Positions 17,952 through 28,620 of a stretch of DNA of 64,000 nucleotides are shown here, piece by piece; the stretch's first letter is position 1; every line of letters begins with the position of its first letter. The position numbers and the translations under genes are program-made. The stretch is from Pelagibacteraceae bacterium AG-464-P07 (lineage in GTDB: Bacteria > Pseudomonadota > Alphaproteobacteria > Pelagibacterales > Pelagibacteraceae): NCBI GenBank assembly GCA_003211695.1, contig QCSA01000006.1, positions 1 through 64,000 on the forward strand. Reading direction: 5' to 3'. Under the pieces are notes generated by a model that did not search any database, was not told where the DNA came from, and was given only the letters and a program-made list of their open reading frames with translations.

Positions 17952-20001
17952 AATTACAGTGAACGAAAAAAAAATTGAGTTTGAGGAAGGATTAACAGTA
18001 CTTCAAGTTTGTGAACTGGCTGGAGCTGAAATTCCAAGATTTTGTTACCATGAAAAACTTTCTATCGCCGGTAATTGTAGAATGTGTTTGGTCGAAATTG
18101 AAAAATCTCCTAAACCTATTGCATCTTGTGCTATGCCAGCAACTGATGGAATGGTTGTTAAAACAAATACTCCGTTTGTTGAGAAAGCTAGAAAAGGTAT
18201 GATGGAATTTTTGTTAGCCAACCACCCTTTAGATTGTCCAGTCTGTGATCAAGGAGGAGAATGTGATTTACAGGATCAATCTTTATATTATGGATTTGAT
18301 CACTCAAGATTTACCGAAAATAAAAGACAGGTGAAAGAAAAATACATGGGTCCATTGATAAAAACTGAAATGACCAGGTGTATTCATTGCACTCGCTGCA
18401 TTAGATTTGCGACTGAAGTGGCCGGTATTCCTGAATTAGGAGCTATAGGACGAGGTGAAGATATGGAAATTACAACTTATCTTGAAAAGTCTATGGACTC
18501 AGAATTATCCGCAAATGTCATTGATTTATGCCCAGTGGGAGCACTTACGTCCAAACCATATGCTTTCGAAGCAAGACCTTGGGATCTTAAAAAAACTGAA
18601 AGTATAGATGTTATGGATGCGGTAGGATCAAACATCAGAATAGATACCTATGGCTGGGAAGTAAAAAGAGTTTTACCAAAAATAAATGAAGATATTAATG
18701 ACGAATGGATTTCAGATAAAACCAGATATGCCTGTGACGGGTTATTAAAACAAAGATTGGATACACCTTATATAAGAGAAAATGGAAAATTAATTCAAAC
18801 ATCTTGGACTAAAGCATTAAAAAAAATAGTTAAAAAATTAAATAATACTAAACCAGAAGAAATAGCAGGTATAGTAGGCGATTTGGTGGATATGGAAAGC
18901 ATGTTTATTTTTAAAGAGTTTTTTAACAAGATTTTAACTTCATCAAATCTAGAGTGTAGAACTAAAAAGACTTATTTAAATCCTAAAAATAGAATGAATT
19001 ATATTTTTAATTCATCAATAAATGGAATCGAGCAATGTGACCTAATGTTGCTGGTTGGAACTAATCCTAGGTCAGAAGCTACTATATTAAATGCAAGAAT
19101 TAGAAAAACTTATGTAGAGAATGATATTGAAATATTTTCTATTGGAAATCCCGGAGATCTTACTTATCCATATAAAATTATTGGCTCAAACACTCAAGTT
19201 TTAAAAGAAATTATTGATGAAAAACATGAAATTTCGGACAAGTTTAAGCAGTCAAAAAAACCGATAGTTATAATTGGAGAATCAGCGCTTAAAAATGATT
19301 ACGGCGAATACGTATTTGAAAGTATAAAAAATTATTTAATAAAAAATAATCATATTACCAATGAGTGGAATGCTTTAAATATTTTAACACAAAATGCATC
19401 TCGAGTTGGAGCAGTTGATTTAGGTCTGTATAAATTAAATAAAAAAGATAATTTTCCAATTTTAAATAAACTTGATACAAACGAATTCAAAATATTGTAT
19501 CTACTTGGAGCTGATGAGTTAAGATTTAATAAAAAAAATGAATTTATAATTTATCAAGGTTCACATGGTGATTTAGGAGCACAAATAGCTGACGTTATCT
19601 TGCCAAGTCCAACCTATACAGAAAAAGATGGACATTTCATAAATTTAGAAGGAAGAATTCAAAAGGCATTCAAAGCTTCGTATCCTCCTGGTGACGCAAA
19701 AGAAGACTGGGATATAATAAACCAACTATCAAAAGCTTTAGGAAAAACTTTAAATATTAATAGTCGAAAAGAATTGGAGGAAAGATTAATTAATTCTAGT
19801 AGTATTCATTCAAAAATAGGAGAAATAGTAAAATCAAAAGTTGATACAAATGAAACTCAAGAGTTTTCGTTTGTAAATTCAAAGATAGAGATTGATTTTG
19901 TAGATTATTATTTTAGCAATCATATCGCTAGATCGTCAATGACCATGAATGAATGTAGATCCATAAAAAATAAACTTTTATCAACTGGAACTAAGGGATA
20001 A
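17944..20001 (+). CDS. nuoG: NADH-quinone oxidoreductase subunit G
   Basis: The 75-kDa-type iron-sulfur subunit, 685 residues. The N-terminal [2Fe-2S] ferredoxin domain has [17 protein letters not shown] and SCAMPA. The His-ligated cluster is in [19 protein letters not shown], and another [4Fe-4S] is in [16 protein letters not shown] with CPVGAL. A molybdopterin-oxidoreductase-like domain follows from about residue 220. It is a structural remnant without cofactor use in complex I, and its middle looks poorly conserved (about 300-550). Confidence 0.96.
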   Translation: MPKITVNEKKIEFEEGLTVLQVCELAGAEIPRFCYHEKLSIAGNCRMCLVEIEKSPKPIASCAMPATDGMVVKTNTPFVEKARKGMMEFLLANHPLDCPVCDQGGECDLQDQSLYYGFDHSRFTENKRQVKEKYMGPLIKTEMTRCIHCTRCIRFATEVAGIPELGAIGRGEDMEITTYLEKSMDSELSANVIDLCPVGALTSKPYAFEARPWDLKKTESIDVMDAVGSNIRIDTYGWEVKRVLPKINEDINDEWISDKTRYACDGLLKQRLDTPYIRENGKLIQTSWTKALKKIVKKLNNTKPEEIAGIVGDLVDMESMFIFKEFFNKILTSSNLECRTKKTYLNPKNRMNYIFNSSINGIEQCDLMLLVGTNPRSEATILNARIRKTYVENDIEIFSIGNPGDLTYPYKIIGSNTQVLKEIIDEKHEISDKFKQSKKPIVIIGESALKNDYGEYVFESIKNYLIKNNHITNEWNALNILTQNASRVGAVDLGLYKLNKKDNFPILNKLDTNEFKILYLLGADELRFNKKNEFIIYQGSHGDLGAQIADVILPSPTYTEKDGHFINLEGRIQKAFKASYPPGDAKEDWDIINQLSKALGKTLNINSRKELEERLINSSSIHSKIGEIVKSKVDTNETQEFSFVNSKIEIDFVDYYFSNHIARSSMTMNECRSIKNKLLSTGTKG

Positions 20002-20003
20002 AT

Positions 20004-21005
20004 ATGAATTATTTATTTCTTTTATTTAACGAAATTTATAAAATTTTATTTTTATTAATTCCGATTTTAGTATCCGTTGCATTGATAGTTTGGTTTGATA
20101 GAAGAGTTTGGGCCTTTGTTCAAAAAAGACGTGGACCTAATGTAGTGGGTCCTTTTGGTTTATTTCAAACGGTAGCTGATGCATTAAAATATATTTTTAA
20201 GGAAATAATTATTCCGGCTAGTGCAAATAAAATAATTTTTATCTTAGCTCCAATTGTAACTATGACTTTAGCCTTAATTGCTTGGGCAGTAATTCCTTTT
20301 AGTGAAGAACTAGTGTTATCAAACATTAATGTTGGAATACTTTATCTTTTTGCCATTTCATCATTAGGGGTTTATGGAATTATAATGGGTGGATGGGCTT
20401 CAAATTCTAAGTACCCTTTTTTGGGTTCCATACGATCTGCCGCACAAATGGTTTCATATGAGGTGTCCATTGGAATTATTATAGTTAATGTCTTACTTTG
20501 CGTTGGTTCGCTGAACCTGAAAGATATAGTTTTGGCTCAGAAAAATATTTGGTTCATCATCCCTTTATTTCCCATGTTTGTTATTTTTTTTATTTCGGCT
20601 TTAGCAGAAACCAATAGGCCACCCTTTGATTTACCTGAAGCAGAATCCGAGTTAGTAGCTGGGTATCAGACGGAATATTCTGGAATGATGTACGCAATGT
20701 TTTGGTTAGGCGAATATGCAAATATTTTATTAATGTGTGCAATGGGTTCAATTCTATTTTTAGGAGGCTGGTTATCACCCATCAATTTATATCCTTTTAA
20801 TCTGTTACCATCTCCGTTTTGGATGATTTTAAAAATTTTATTATTATTTTTCTTATTTGCCTTAGTTAAAGCGATTGTTCCAAGATATAGATTTGATCAA
20901 CTAATGAGATTAGGATGGAAAGTTTTTTTACCATTTTCGTTAATTTGGGTCATCTTAACAGCGAGCTATCTATATTATTTCGGAATGTTGCCAAATAGTA
21001 CTTAA
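20004..21005 (+). CDS. nuoH: NADH-quinone oxidoreductase subunit H
   Basis: A membrane subunit linking the hydrophilic arm to the proton-pumping arm and forming part of the quinone tunnel. It has 333 residues with about eight hydrophobic helices. Landmarks are [64 protein letters not shown] and the C-terminal [22 protein letters not shown]. It follows nuoG by 2 nt and precedes nuoI by 1 nt. Confidence 0.97.
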   Translation: MNYLFLLFNEIYKILFLLIPILVSVALIVWFDRRVWAFVQKRRGPNVVGPFGLFQTVADALKYIFKEIIIPASANKIIFILAPIVTMTLALIAWAVIPFSEELVLSNINVGILYLFAISSLGVYGIIMGGWASNSKYPFLGSIRSAAQMVSYEVSIGIIIVNVLLCVGSLNLKDIVLAQKNIWFIIPLFPMFVIFFISALAETNRPPFDLPEAESELVAGYQTEYSGMMYAMFWLGEYANILLMCAMGSILFLGGWLSPINLYPFNLLPSPFWMILKILLLFFLFALVKAIVPRYRFDQLMRLGWKVFLPFSLIWVILTASYLYYFGMLPNST

Positions 21006-21006
21006 A

Positions 21007-21492
21007 ATGAAATTGAATAGAATTATAAAAACTATTTTTTTGTTAGAGTTTGTTAAAGCCTTAGCTATTGCAATTAAGGAAATTTTTAAATCAAAAAAAA
21101 CAATCAATTATCCCTTTGAAAAGGGAAGAATTAGTCCACGATTTAGAGGTGAACATGCTTTAAGGCGCTATCCAAACGGAGAAGAAAGATGTATTGCATG
21201 CAAACTTTGTGAAGCGGTATGTCCTGCTCAAGCCATAACAATAGAATCTAAACCTACGGCTGACGGAAGTAGAAAAACTATCCGATATGACATTGATATG
21301 TTGAAATGTATTTACTGCGGACTTTGTGAAGAGTCTTGCCCGGTTGATGCAATAGTTCAAGGCCCAAACTTTGAATTTGGAACAGAAACACGAGAAGAAC
21401 TTTATTACAATAAAGAAAAACTATTAGAAAATGGGGATAAATGGGAACAAACTTTAGCAGAAAATATTAAAGCTGACTTGCCATATAGATAA
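21007..21492 (+). CDS. nuoI: NADH-quinone oxidoreductase subunit I
   Basis: The 23-kDa-type ferredoxin subunit, 161 residues, carrying clusters N6a and N6b. The two C-x2-C-x2-C-x3-C motifs are at Cys62/65/68/72 ([13 protein letters not shown]) and Cys101/104/107/111 ([13 protein letters not shown]). The N-terminal amphipathic helix and [17 protein letters not shown] are typical. nuoJ follows immediately. Confidence 0.97.
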   Translation: MKLNRIIKTIFLLEFVKALAIAIKEIFKSKKTINYPFEKGRISPRFRGEHALRRYPNGEERCIACKLCEAVCPAQAITIESKPTADGSRKTIRYDIDMLKCIYCGLCEESCPVDAIVQGPNFEFGTETREELYYNKEKLLENGDKWEQTLAENIKADLPYR

Positions 21493-22125
21493 ATGATTGC
21501 ACACTCTATATTTTTTTATTTTTTTTCAATCATTGCAGTTTTTTCCGCCATAATGGTTATAGCTTCCCAAAATACAGTTCATTCGGTTTTTTTTTTAATT
21601 TTAGATTTTATTAGTATTTCCTGTCTTTTTATAATGATTGGGGCAGAATTTTTGGGAATGATTATGTTGATAGTTTACGTTGGTGCTGTAGCAGTACTTT
21701 TTTTGTTTGTAGTGATGATGCTTAATGTGGCTCAACAGAAAGATGAGTGGTTTAAAGGAAAATTTTTTACTTCTCATATTCCTTTTGGAACTTTAATTAG
21801 CATAATTATTTTTCTTGAATTAATAATTGTTATTGGTGGCTGGAAATATAAACCTAACTTAATTGAAACATCATCTATTCAAATTGATAACAATTTTACC
21901 AATACTCATGCTTTAGGAAATGTAATTTATACTGATTATATACATTTATTTCAATTGGCTGGATTAATACTTCTGGTTGCAATGATTGGAGCGATAGTTT
22001 TGACGTATAGAAAAAGAGAGGGAGTTAAAAGACAAAGTTACTTTAGGCAAGTTAGCAGAGAAAAAGCAGAAGGGGTCACATTAGTCGATGTCAAAAGTAA
22101 TAAAGGAGTTAATTTGAATGATTAA
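21493..22125 (+). CDS. nuoJ: NADH-quinone oxidoreductase subunit J
   Basis: A membrane-arm subunit of 210 residues with about five hydrophobic helices. Conserved parts are [20 protein letters not shown] and the third-helix segment [29 protein letters not shown], whose pi-bulge is important for coupling. The C-terminal tail (about 175-210) is charged and variable. It overlaps nuoK by 8 nt. Confidence 0.95.
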   Translation: MIAHSIFFYFFSIIAVFSAIMVIASQNTVHSVFFLILDFISISCLFIMIGAEFLGMIMLIVYVGAVAVLFLFVVMMLNVAQQKDEWFKGKFFTSHIPFGTLISIIIFLELIIVIGGWKYKPNLIETSSIQIDNNFTNTHALGNVIYTDYIHLFQLAGLILLVAMIGAIVLTYRKREGVKRQSYFRQVSREKAEGVTLVDVKSNKGVNLND

Positions 22126-22429
22126 TATTGCTTTGGGTCATTATCTAATACTTGCAGCAATAATCTTTATGATTGGTGTAGTTGGAATATTTTTAAACAG
22201 AAAAAATGTAATTATAATTTTAATGTCAATTGAACTAATACTTTTGGCGGTAAATATTAATTTAGTTTCTTTTTCAATTTTTACACAGGATTTAACTGGT
22301 CAGATATTTACGATGTTTATTTTAACTGTTGCTGCTGCTGAAGCTGCCATAGGACTTGCAATTATAGTTGCTTATTATAGAAATAAAGGATCAATTAGAA
22401 TTGAAGATATCAGCTCTTTGAAAGGTTAA
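22118..22429 (+). CDS. nuoK: NADH-quinone oxidoreductase subunit K
   Basis: A 103-residue membrane-arm subunit with three helices, related to MrpC. Conserved acidic residues needed for proton movement are seen in [16 protein letters not shown] (Glu in helix 2) and [25 protein letters not shown] (Glu in helix 3). Length and position in the operon are standard. It overlaps nuoJ by 8 nt, and nuoL begins directly after the stop. Confidence 0.96.
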   Translation: MINIALGHYLILAAIIFMIGVVGIFLNRKNVIIILMSIELILLAVNINLVSFSIFTQDLTGQIFTMFILTVAAAEAAIGLAIIVAYYRNKGSIRIEDISSLKG

Positions 22430-24343
22430 ATGGAATACGCGATTGTATTTTTACCTCTGATTGGTGCAATAGTTTCGGGTTTTTTTGGCAAAATAACTGG
22501 CGATAGATTTTCTGAAATTTTTACAAGCTTTTTAGTATCAATATCTACAATTTTATCTTTTGTAGTTTTTTATTTTGTTGTTGTGCAAGGTTATGCAAAT
22601 AATATTACAATTTATTCCTGGATAACATCTGGAGATTTAAAAGTAAATTGGTCAATTAAAATCGACGCTTTATCATCCACTATGCTAGTTGTCGTAGGTA
22701 TAGTTTCGTCATTAGTTCACATTTATTCTATTGGTTATATGGTCCATGATGATTGTAAGACTCGATTTATGTCTTATTTATCGTTGTTTACATTTGCAAT
22801 GTTAACTTTGGTGACATCTGATAATTTCTTTCAATTATTTTTTGGCTGGGAAGGAGTAGGTTTGTGTTCCTATTTATTGATTGGATTTTGGTACAAAAAA
22901 CCTTCAGCTAATGCTGCCGCAATCAAAGCATTTATTGTGAATAGAGTTGGTGATTTTGGTTTTGCTTTGGGTATTTTTTTAATTTTTTACTATTTCGGAA
23001 CGGTTAACTATTCTGAGGTTTTTGCTCAAATTCCTTTTATTGTAGGAAAACAAATTAATTTTTTGGGAATTGAAACAAACGTTATCACATTAATTTGCTT
23101 ACTCTTGTTTATCGGCTGCATGGGTAAGTCTGCACAAATTTTTTTGCATACATGGTTACCCGATGCCATGGAAGGACCAACTCCTGTTTCAGCCTTAATA
23201 CATGCGGCTACCATGGTAACGGCTGGTGTATTCTTGGTAGTGAGATGTTCGCCAATATTTGAATATTCTCAATTTGCTTTGAATTTTGTCTGTATAGTGG
23301 GAATGACCACAGCTTTTATTACAGCAACAATTGCACTTGTTCAAAATGATATTAAAAGGATTATAGCTTATTCTACCTGTAGTCAATTAGGGTATATGTT
23401 TTTTGCGGCAGGAATTGGCGCTTATCATGTTGCAATGTTTCATTTATTCACTCATGCTTTTTTTAAGGCTCTTCTCTTTTTAGGTTCTGGTTCCGTTATA
23501 CATTCTTTCAAAAACGAACAGGATATCAGATTAATGGGGGGTGTTTGGAAAAAAATTCCCTATACATGGATCTTAATGTTAATTGGAACCTTAGCTTTAA
23601 CAGGTTTTCCATTTTTATCAGGATATTATTCTAAAGATGCCATCATAGAATTTGCATATTTAAAAAATTCAACTATTGGATTTTATGTTGTCTTCATTGG
23701 AATACTCACAGCAATCTTCACTTCCATATATTCGTGGAGATTATTTTTTAAGACGTTTCATGGAAAATACTCCAATGAAAAAATTATTATTGAAAACATT
23801 CATGAAAGTCCAATGATAATGCTAGCTCCATTAATTTTATTGGCTGTTGGAGCTATTGGATCAGGTTATTTATTTAAGGATTTATTTATTGGTTATGGAA
23901 GCAGCGGTGAGTTTTGGAGAAATTCAATATTATTCTTAAATCCAATAATTAATGATCATCCGCCAATTTGGATAATATTAATAACACCATTATTAATTAT
24001 GATTTCAATTCCAATTTCTTATTATTTATTTTTAAAGGACAAAAAAATTCTTACGAAATTTGTTCAGTCACACAAACAAGTTTATGAATTTTTATTAAAC
24101 AAATGGTATTTTGATGAACTATATGATTTCATTTTTGTTAAACCGATAAAAAGACTAGGTTTAATTTTTTGGAAGCATGGTGATATTAAAACAATTGATC
24201 AATTTGGTCCCGATGGATTTGCAAAATTAGTAAAATTTTTTTCTAATAAAGCAGTTCAATTTCAAAATGGATATATTTATCATTATGCTTTTGTTATGCT
24301 TGTGGGCTTCTCTATATTATTAACCTATTTAATTTTAATTTAA
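22430..24343 (+). CDS. nuoL: NADH-quinone oxidoreductase subunit L
   Basis: The distal antiporter-like proton-pumping subunit, 637 residues. It has the conserved DNFFQLFFGWEGVGLCSYLLIGFWY, IFLHTWLPDAMEGPTPVSALIHAATMVTAGVF and NDIKRIIAYSTCSQLGYMF. The C-terminal portion (about 530-637) matches the long lateral amphipathic helix that clamps the membrane arm. Length is normal. nuoM starts immediately after it. Confidence 0.97.
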   Translation: MEYAIVFLPLIGAIVSGFFGKITGDRFSEIFTSFLVSISTILSFVVFYFVVVQGYANNITIYSWITSGDLKVNWSIKIDALSSTMLVVVGIVSSLVHIYSIGYMVHDDCKTRFMSYLSLFTFAMLTLVTSDNFFQLFFGWEGVGLCSYLLIGFWYKKPSANAAAIKAFIVNRVGDFGFALGIFLIFYYFGTVNYSEVFAQIPFIVGKQINFLGIETNVITLICLLLFIGCMGKSAQIFLHTWLPDAMEGPTPVSALIHAATMVTAGVFLVVRCSPIFEYSQFALNFVCIVGMTTAFITATIALVQNDIKRIIAYSTCSQLGYMFFAAGIGAYHVAMFHLFTHAFFKALLFLGSGSVIHSFKNEQDIRLMGGVWKKIPYTWILMLIGTLALTGFPFLSGYYSKDAIIEFAYLKNSTIGFYVVFIGILTAIFTSIYSWRLFFKTFHGKYSNEKIIIENIHESPMIMLAPLILLAVGAIGSGYLFKDLFIGYGSSGEFWRNSILFLNPIINDHPPIWIILITPLLIMISIPISYYLFLKDKKILTKFVQSHKQVYEFLLNKWYFDELYDFIFVKPIKRLGLIFWKHGDIKTIDQFGPDGFAKLVKFFSNKAVQFQNGYIYHYAFVMLVGFSILLTYLILI

Positions 24344-25846
24344 ATGAATTTTCCAATATTATCTGCAGTAACTTTTTTACCTCTTATAGGATCTATATTT
24401 ATTCTTTTAATAAGAGACTCTTCTGAAAAAGCTATCAACAACACAAAGTACGTTGCTATTTTTACATCCTTTGCAAATTTTTTTCTTGCAATCTTTTTAT
24501 GGTTTTGTTTTGACACTTCGACGGCTGATTTTCAATTTATTGAAAATAAGCAATGGGTGAGAGGATATTTTAATTTTAGATTTGGCATTGATGGGATCTC
24601 AATATTATTTATCTTGCTTACAACTTTCATTACTCCGCTTTGTATTTTATCAGTCATAAATAGCGTCAAGGAACGAGTTAAAGAGTTTTTAATTGCGTTA
24701 CTCGTAATGGAAACACTGATGATTGGGGTATTTTGTTCTTTAGATTTAGTCCTATTTTATCTGTTTTTTGAAGGCGGTTTAATTCCAATGTTCCTAATTA
24801 TAGGAATATGGGGTGGTCCAAGAAGAGTGTATTCAGCTTTTAAATTCTTCTTGTTTACTCTTTTAGGATCAGTATTGCTGCTAATTGCAGTTATATCTAT
24901 TTATTGGATTACTGGCACAACTGATATAACTCAACTATTAGAGATTAAAATACCTAAGGAATATCAATATTTATTGTGGTTAGCCTTCTTTAGTTCTTTT
25001 GCAGTCAAACTACCTATGTGGCCAGTCCATACTTGGTTGCCAGATGCTCACGTTGAAGCACCAACAGCTGGTTCAGTAATATTAGCTGCAATATTACTAA
25101 AGATGGCTGGTTATGGATTTATTAGATTTTCAATTGGTTTATTTCCGGTAGCTTCAGATTTTTTTACTCCATTAATCTTTTTGTTAAGCATTATCGCTAT
25201 TGTTTATACATCACTTGTCGCTCTAATGCAGGAAGACATAAAAAAATTAATTGCCTACTCTTCAGTTGCTCATATGGGTTTTGTGACTGTTGGTATTTTT
25301 ACGTTAACCAAACAAGGTTTGGAAGGAAGTATTATTCAGATGATTAGTCACGGATTAATATCAGCAGCTCTGTTTTTATGTGTGGGTGTTGTTTATGATC
25401 GAATTCACTCAAGAATGATCTCATCCTATGGTGGTTTAGCACATATTACTCCAAAGTATGCGGTTATGTTTATGATTTTTACTTTAGCAGCGGTGGGCTT
25501 GCCTGGTACAAGTGGCTTTGTTGGTGAAATTTTAATTTTGATGGGCGCTTTTCAAAAAAATATATTAGTTGCAGTATTAGCTAGTTCGGGTGTTATTTTT
25601 TCCGCAGCTTACATGCTTTGGCTTTATAAAAGAGTGTTTTTTGGAAAAATTAATAATAATGAATTAAAAAAAATTTATGATTTAAATAAAACTGAGATTT
25701 TTATTTTATCTTCTTTAGCTTTTTTAACTTTATTTTTTGGTTTTTATCCGGACCCATTATTTAGAACTATTGATATATCTGTTTCCGAGTTAATAAAAAA
25801 TTATGAAATGAATTTAGCTTTTTATTTAACTGAGGCTGCAAAATAA
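24344..25846 (+). CDS. nuoM: NADH-quinone oxidoreductase subunit M
   Basis: An antiporter-like proton-pumping subunit of 500 residues. Signature segments are DLVLFYLFFEGGLIPMFLIIGIWGG (helix 5 Glu), KLPMWPVHTWLPDAHVEAPTAGSVILAAILLKMAGYGF (helix 7 Lys and loop) and QEDIKKLIAYSSVAHMGFV. Its TAA stop shares one base with the ATG of nuoN. Confidence 0.97.
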   Translation: MNFPILSAVTFLPLIGSIFILLIRDSSEKAINNTKYVAIFTSFANFFLAIFLWFCFDTSTADFQFIENKQWVRGYFNFRFGIDGISILFILLTTFITPLCILSVINSVKERVKEFLIALLVMETLMIGVFCSLDLVLFYLFFEGGLIPMFLIIGIWGGPRRVYSAFKFFLFTLLGSVLLLIAVISIYWITGTTDITQLLEIKIPKEYQYLLWLAFFSSFAVKLPMWPVHTWLPDAHVEAPTAGSVILAAILLKMAGYGFIRFSIGLFPVASDFFTPLIFLLSIIAIVYTSLVALMQEDIKKLIAYSSVAHMGFVTVGIFTLTKQGLEGSIIQMISHGLISAALFLCVGVVYDRIHSRMISSYGGLAHITPKYAVMFMIFTLAAVGLPGTSGFVGEILILMGAFQKNILVAVLASSGVIFSAAYMLWLYKRVFFGKINNNELKKIYDLNKTEIFILSSLAFLTLFFGFYPDPLFRTIDISVSELIKNYEMNLAFYLTEAAK

Positions 25847-27261
25847 TGGATCAATTAAATCTTATTATTCCAGAATTATTTTTAACTACTTCTATTATGA
25901 TTTTATTAATGCTTGGAGTTTTTTATAAAAATAGTTTTAATCTTATTTTTAAATTATCAACGATTGTTTTGTTGGCCACGTTTATATTATTATTCAATCA
26001 TTCGGTAGATACTTCAGCTACACTATTTAACAATAGTTACACGATTGATTATCTTTCATTATTTATGAAAGCCCTAACCTTGGTAGCTTGTATTTTTGTC
26101 ATGTTATCTTCATTTGATTATATAAAATTGATTGGTATTAACAAAATTGAATATCCAATTTTAATTTTATCTGCCACTTTAGGCATGATGATAATGATAA
26201 GTTCATATGATCTTATTGTTTTTTATATGGGCTTGGAGTTACAATCTTTATCTTTATATGTGTTGGTATCATTTAACAGGGATTCCTACAGATCTACTGA
26301 AGCAGGATTAAAATATTTTGTTTTGAGCGCATTGTCATCTGGATTATTACTTTACGGATGCTCTCTGATTTATGGTTTTTCAAATTCAACAAATTTTGAC
26401 CTAATAAGCCAAAACATTGATCAATTCAATACTGGATCAATTTTTGGTATTGTGTTTATTTTAGTAGGGCTTGCATTTAAGGTTTCAGCTGTACCATTTC
26501 ATATGTGGGCCCCTGACGTTTATGAAGGTTCGCCTACCTCGGTTACCGCTTTCTTCGCGATCGTACCAAAAGTAGCTGCATTAACTGTCTTTATAAGATT
26601 TTTATATGTGCCATTCATTAATTTAGTCGATCAGTGGCAAATGATCATAATTTTTATTTCCTTAGCATCCATGATTTTGGGTGCAGTTGCTGCAATAGGT
26701 CAGACAAATCTTAAAAGACTGATGGCATACAGTGCCATTGGTCACATGGGCTATGCATTGGCGGGCTTAGCTACCGGAAGTAATGAGGGAATACAAAGTG
26801 CAGTAATTTATCTCTCAATTTATCTATTAATGAATCTTGGTATTTTTTCATGTATTTTTATGATGAAAAGAAAAGATATATTTTATGAAGATATTCAAGA
26901 TCTATCAGGTTTATCAAAAAACCATCCTATAATCTCAGTTTGTTTGCTAGTGTTATTATTTTCTTTAGCAGGGATCCCTCCCTTAGCAGGTTTTTTTGCC
27001 AAATTTTATGTATTTATGGCTGTTATAAAAGTAGAAATGTATACGCTTGCCATTATAGGATTGATAACAACCGTAATCTCGGCTTTTTATTACTTGAGAA
27101 TAATTAAGATAATATATTTTGATGATCCAAAAGAAATATTTGAAATTGATAAAAATTTAGGTCTTAAGGTATCATTATTTTTATCTACAATAATTATTTT
27201 GATTTACTTTATTTATCCAAGCCTTCTTATAGACATGGTTTCAAATATAAATGTCATTTAA
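25846..27261 (+). CDS. nuoN: NADH-quinone oxidoreductase subunit N
   Basis: The third antiporter-like subunit, 471 residues. It shows DLIVFYMGLELQSLSLYVLVSF, VSAVPFHMWAPDVYEGSPTSVTAFFAIVPKVAAL and TNLKRLMAYSAIGHMGYALAGLATG. It overlaps nuoM by 1 nt and birA by 1 nt. The complex I operon is therefore complete and runs straight into unrelated genes with no terminator visible between them. Confidence 0.97.
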   Translation: MDQLNLIIPELFLTTSIMILLMLGVFYKNSFNLIFKLSTIVLLATFILLFNHSVDTSATLFNNSYTIDYLSLFMKALTLVACIFVMLSSFDYIKLIGINKIEYPILILSATLGMMIMISSYDLIVFYMGLELQSLSLYVLVSFNRDSYRSTEAGLKYFVLSALSSGLLLYGCSLIYGFSNSTNFDLISQNIDQFNTGSIFGIVFILVGLAFKVSAVPFHMWAPDVYEGSPTSVTAFFAIVPKVAALTVFIRFLYVPFINLVDQWQMIIIFISLASMILGAVAAIGQTNLKRLMAYSAIGHMGYALAGLATGSNEGIQSAVIYLSIYLLMNLGIFSCIFMMKRKDIFYEDIQDLSGLSKNHPIISVCLLVLLFSLAGIPPLAGFFAKFYVFMAVIKVEMYTLAIIGLITTVISAFYYLRIIKIIYFDDPKEIFEIDKNLGLKVSLFLSTIIILIYFIYPSLLIDMVSNINVI

Positions 27262-27842
27262 TGAAATTTAAAATTATTAGTTATGATACAGTCAATAACA
27301 CTAATGAGACCGCTATAGATTTAATTAAAAGGAACAAATTTGAAAATGGATTTGTTTACGCTTTATCACAAAAAAAAGGAAAAGGACAATATGGAAAAAA
27401 ATGGATCTCAAAAAAAGGAAATCTATTTGGTTCAATCTTCTTTCACCTGAAAAAAAATTATCCAAGTGTTGAAGAATTTTCTTTAATTAATCCAATTTTA
27501 AATATTAATGTAGTAAGTAATTATTGTGGTAAAAAAAATACGTTTTTTAAAGCACCTAATGACATTTATATTAATAAAAAAAAAATATGTGGTATATTAC
27601 AAGAAGTAATTATTAAGGGATCAAAAAAATATTTAATTGTTGGTATTGGCATTAATATTTTATCAAATCCCAAAATTACAAATTATCCTTCTACCAATAT
27701 TTATAAGGAAACCAAAAAAAAGCCTCGATTGTTAAAAATTATAAAACAGATAATAGCTAAATATGAACAATTCTTTTATAATTTAGATGTATATAAATTT
27801 TCAAATTTTAAGTTAAAATCGGAAAAATTGTCGTTAAATTAA
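27261..27842 (+). CDS. birA: Biotin-[acetyl-CoA-carboxylase] ligase, short form
   Basis: This enzyme activates biotin as biotinyl-AMP and attaches it to the biotin carboxyl carrier protein. The catalytic core is visible: ISYDTVNNTNETA, the loop KKGKGQYGKKWISKKGNLFGS (biotin/ATP loop, with Lys replacing several of the usual Arg), APNDIYINKKKICGILQEV and LIVGIGINI. At 193 residues it has no N-terminal DNA-binding domain, so no repressor role, and seems to lack the small C-terminal SH3-like domain. Its position after nuoN is typical of Alphaproteobacteria. coaX starts 10 nt downstream. Confidence 0.88.
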   Translation: MKFKIISYDTVNNTNETAIDLIKRNKFENGFVYALSQKKGKGQYGKKWISKKGNLFGSIFFHLKKNYPSVEEFSLINPILNINVVSNYCGKKNTFFKAPNDIYINKKKICGILQEVIIKGSKKYLIVGIGINILSNPKITNYPSTNIYKETKKKPRLLKIIKQIIAKYEQFFYNLDVYKFSNFKLKSEKLSLN

Positions 27843-27852
27843 TTAACATAGT

Positions 27853-28617
27853 ATGACACATTTAATTGGAGATATTGGGAATACAGAGACTAAGTTATGC
27901 ATTTTGAACAAAAGTTTTAAAATTGTTAGAAGATTGAAAATTAATACTTTAAAAATAAATAACCAATATTATCTTAAAAAAATAATTTTTTCATTTGTTC
28001 AAAACAAATTCATAAATAAAAAAGCTTTATTTTCTAGCGTAGTACCATCTGTTTTTTTTGCCATCAAAAAAAATTTAAAAAAATATTTTAATATTCAATG
28101 TCAAGAATTAAAGCAAACTAATTATTCAGAAATAATCAAAATTAAAGCAAATAAAAAACAAGTTGGTTCAGATAGAATAGCTAATGCAATTGGTGCATAT
28201 TATAGATATAAATCTGATTGTATAGTTTTAGACTTTGGCACAGCCACGACGTTCGATGTAATCAATAAAGGAACATATTGGGGTGGAATTATTGCACCTG
28301 GTGTAAATCTTTCTTTAAACACGCTAATTAAAAAAGCTGATCAAATACCCTCGTTTACTCTAAAAAAAATAAATAAAGTGGTGGGAAAAAATACTATTTC
28401 AGCTTTAAGATCAGGCTTTTATTGGGGATATGCAGGTTTGATTGAAAATATTTTACAACTAATTAGAAAAGAAACAAACAGAAATTACAAAATTATTTTA
28501 ACAGGTGGCTTTTCTTCATTATTTAAAAACTCTATTAAATCTAAAGTGTTTATTGATAAAGATATTACTGTAAAAGGTTTAATAGAATTATTAAAAGTAA
28601 AAAAGATTTTCGATTAA
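27853..28617 (+). CDS. coaX: Type III pantothenate kinase
   Basis: The first enzyme of coenzyme A synthesis, phosphorylating pantothenate. The ASKHA-fold phosphate-1 loop is MTHLIGDIGNTETKLCIL. GSDRIANAIGAYYRY supplies the substrate Asp/Arg, followed by VLDFGTATTFDVI (phosphate 2) and WGGIIAPGVNLSLNTL. At 254 residues it has the normal length. It lies between birA and the RNase J gene with a 3-nt spacer to the latter. Confidence 0.93.
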   Translation: MTHLIGDIGNTETKLCILNKSFKIVRRLKINTLKINNQYYLKKIIFSFVQNKFINKKALFSSVVPSVFFAIKKNLKKYFNIQCQELKQTNYSEIIKIKANKKQVGSDRIANAIGAYYRYKSDCIVLDFGTATTFDVINKGTYWGGIIAPGVNLSLNTLIKKADQIPSFTLKKINKVVGKNTISALRSGFYWGYAGLIENILQLIRKETNRNYKIILTGGFSSLFKNSIKSKVFIDKDITVKGLIELLKVKKIFD

Positions 28618-28620
28618 ATT

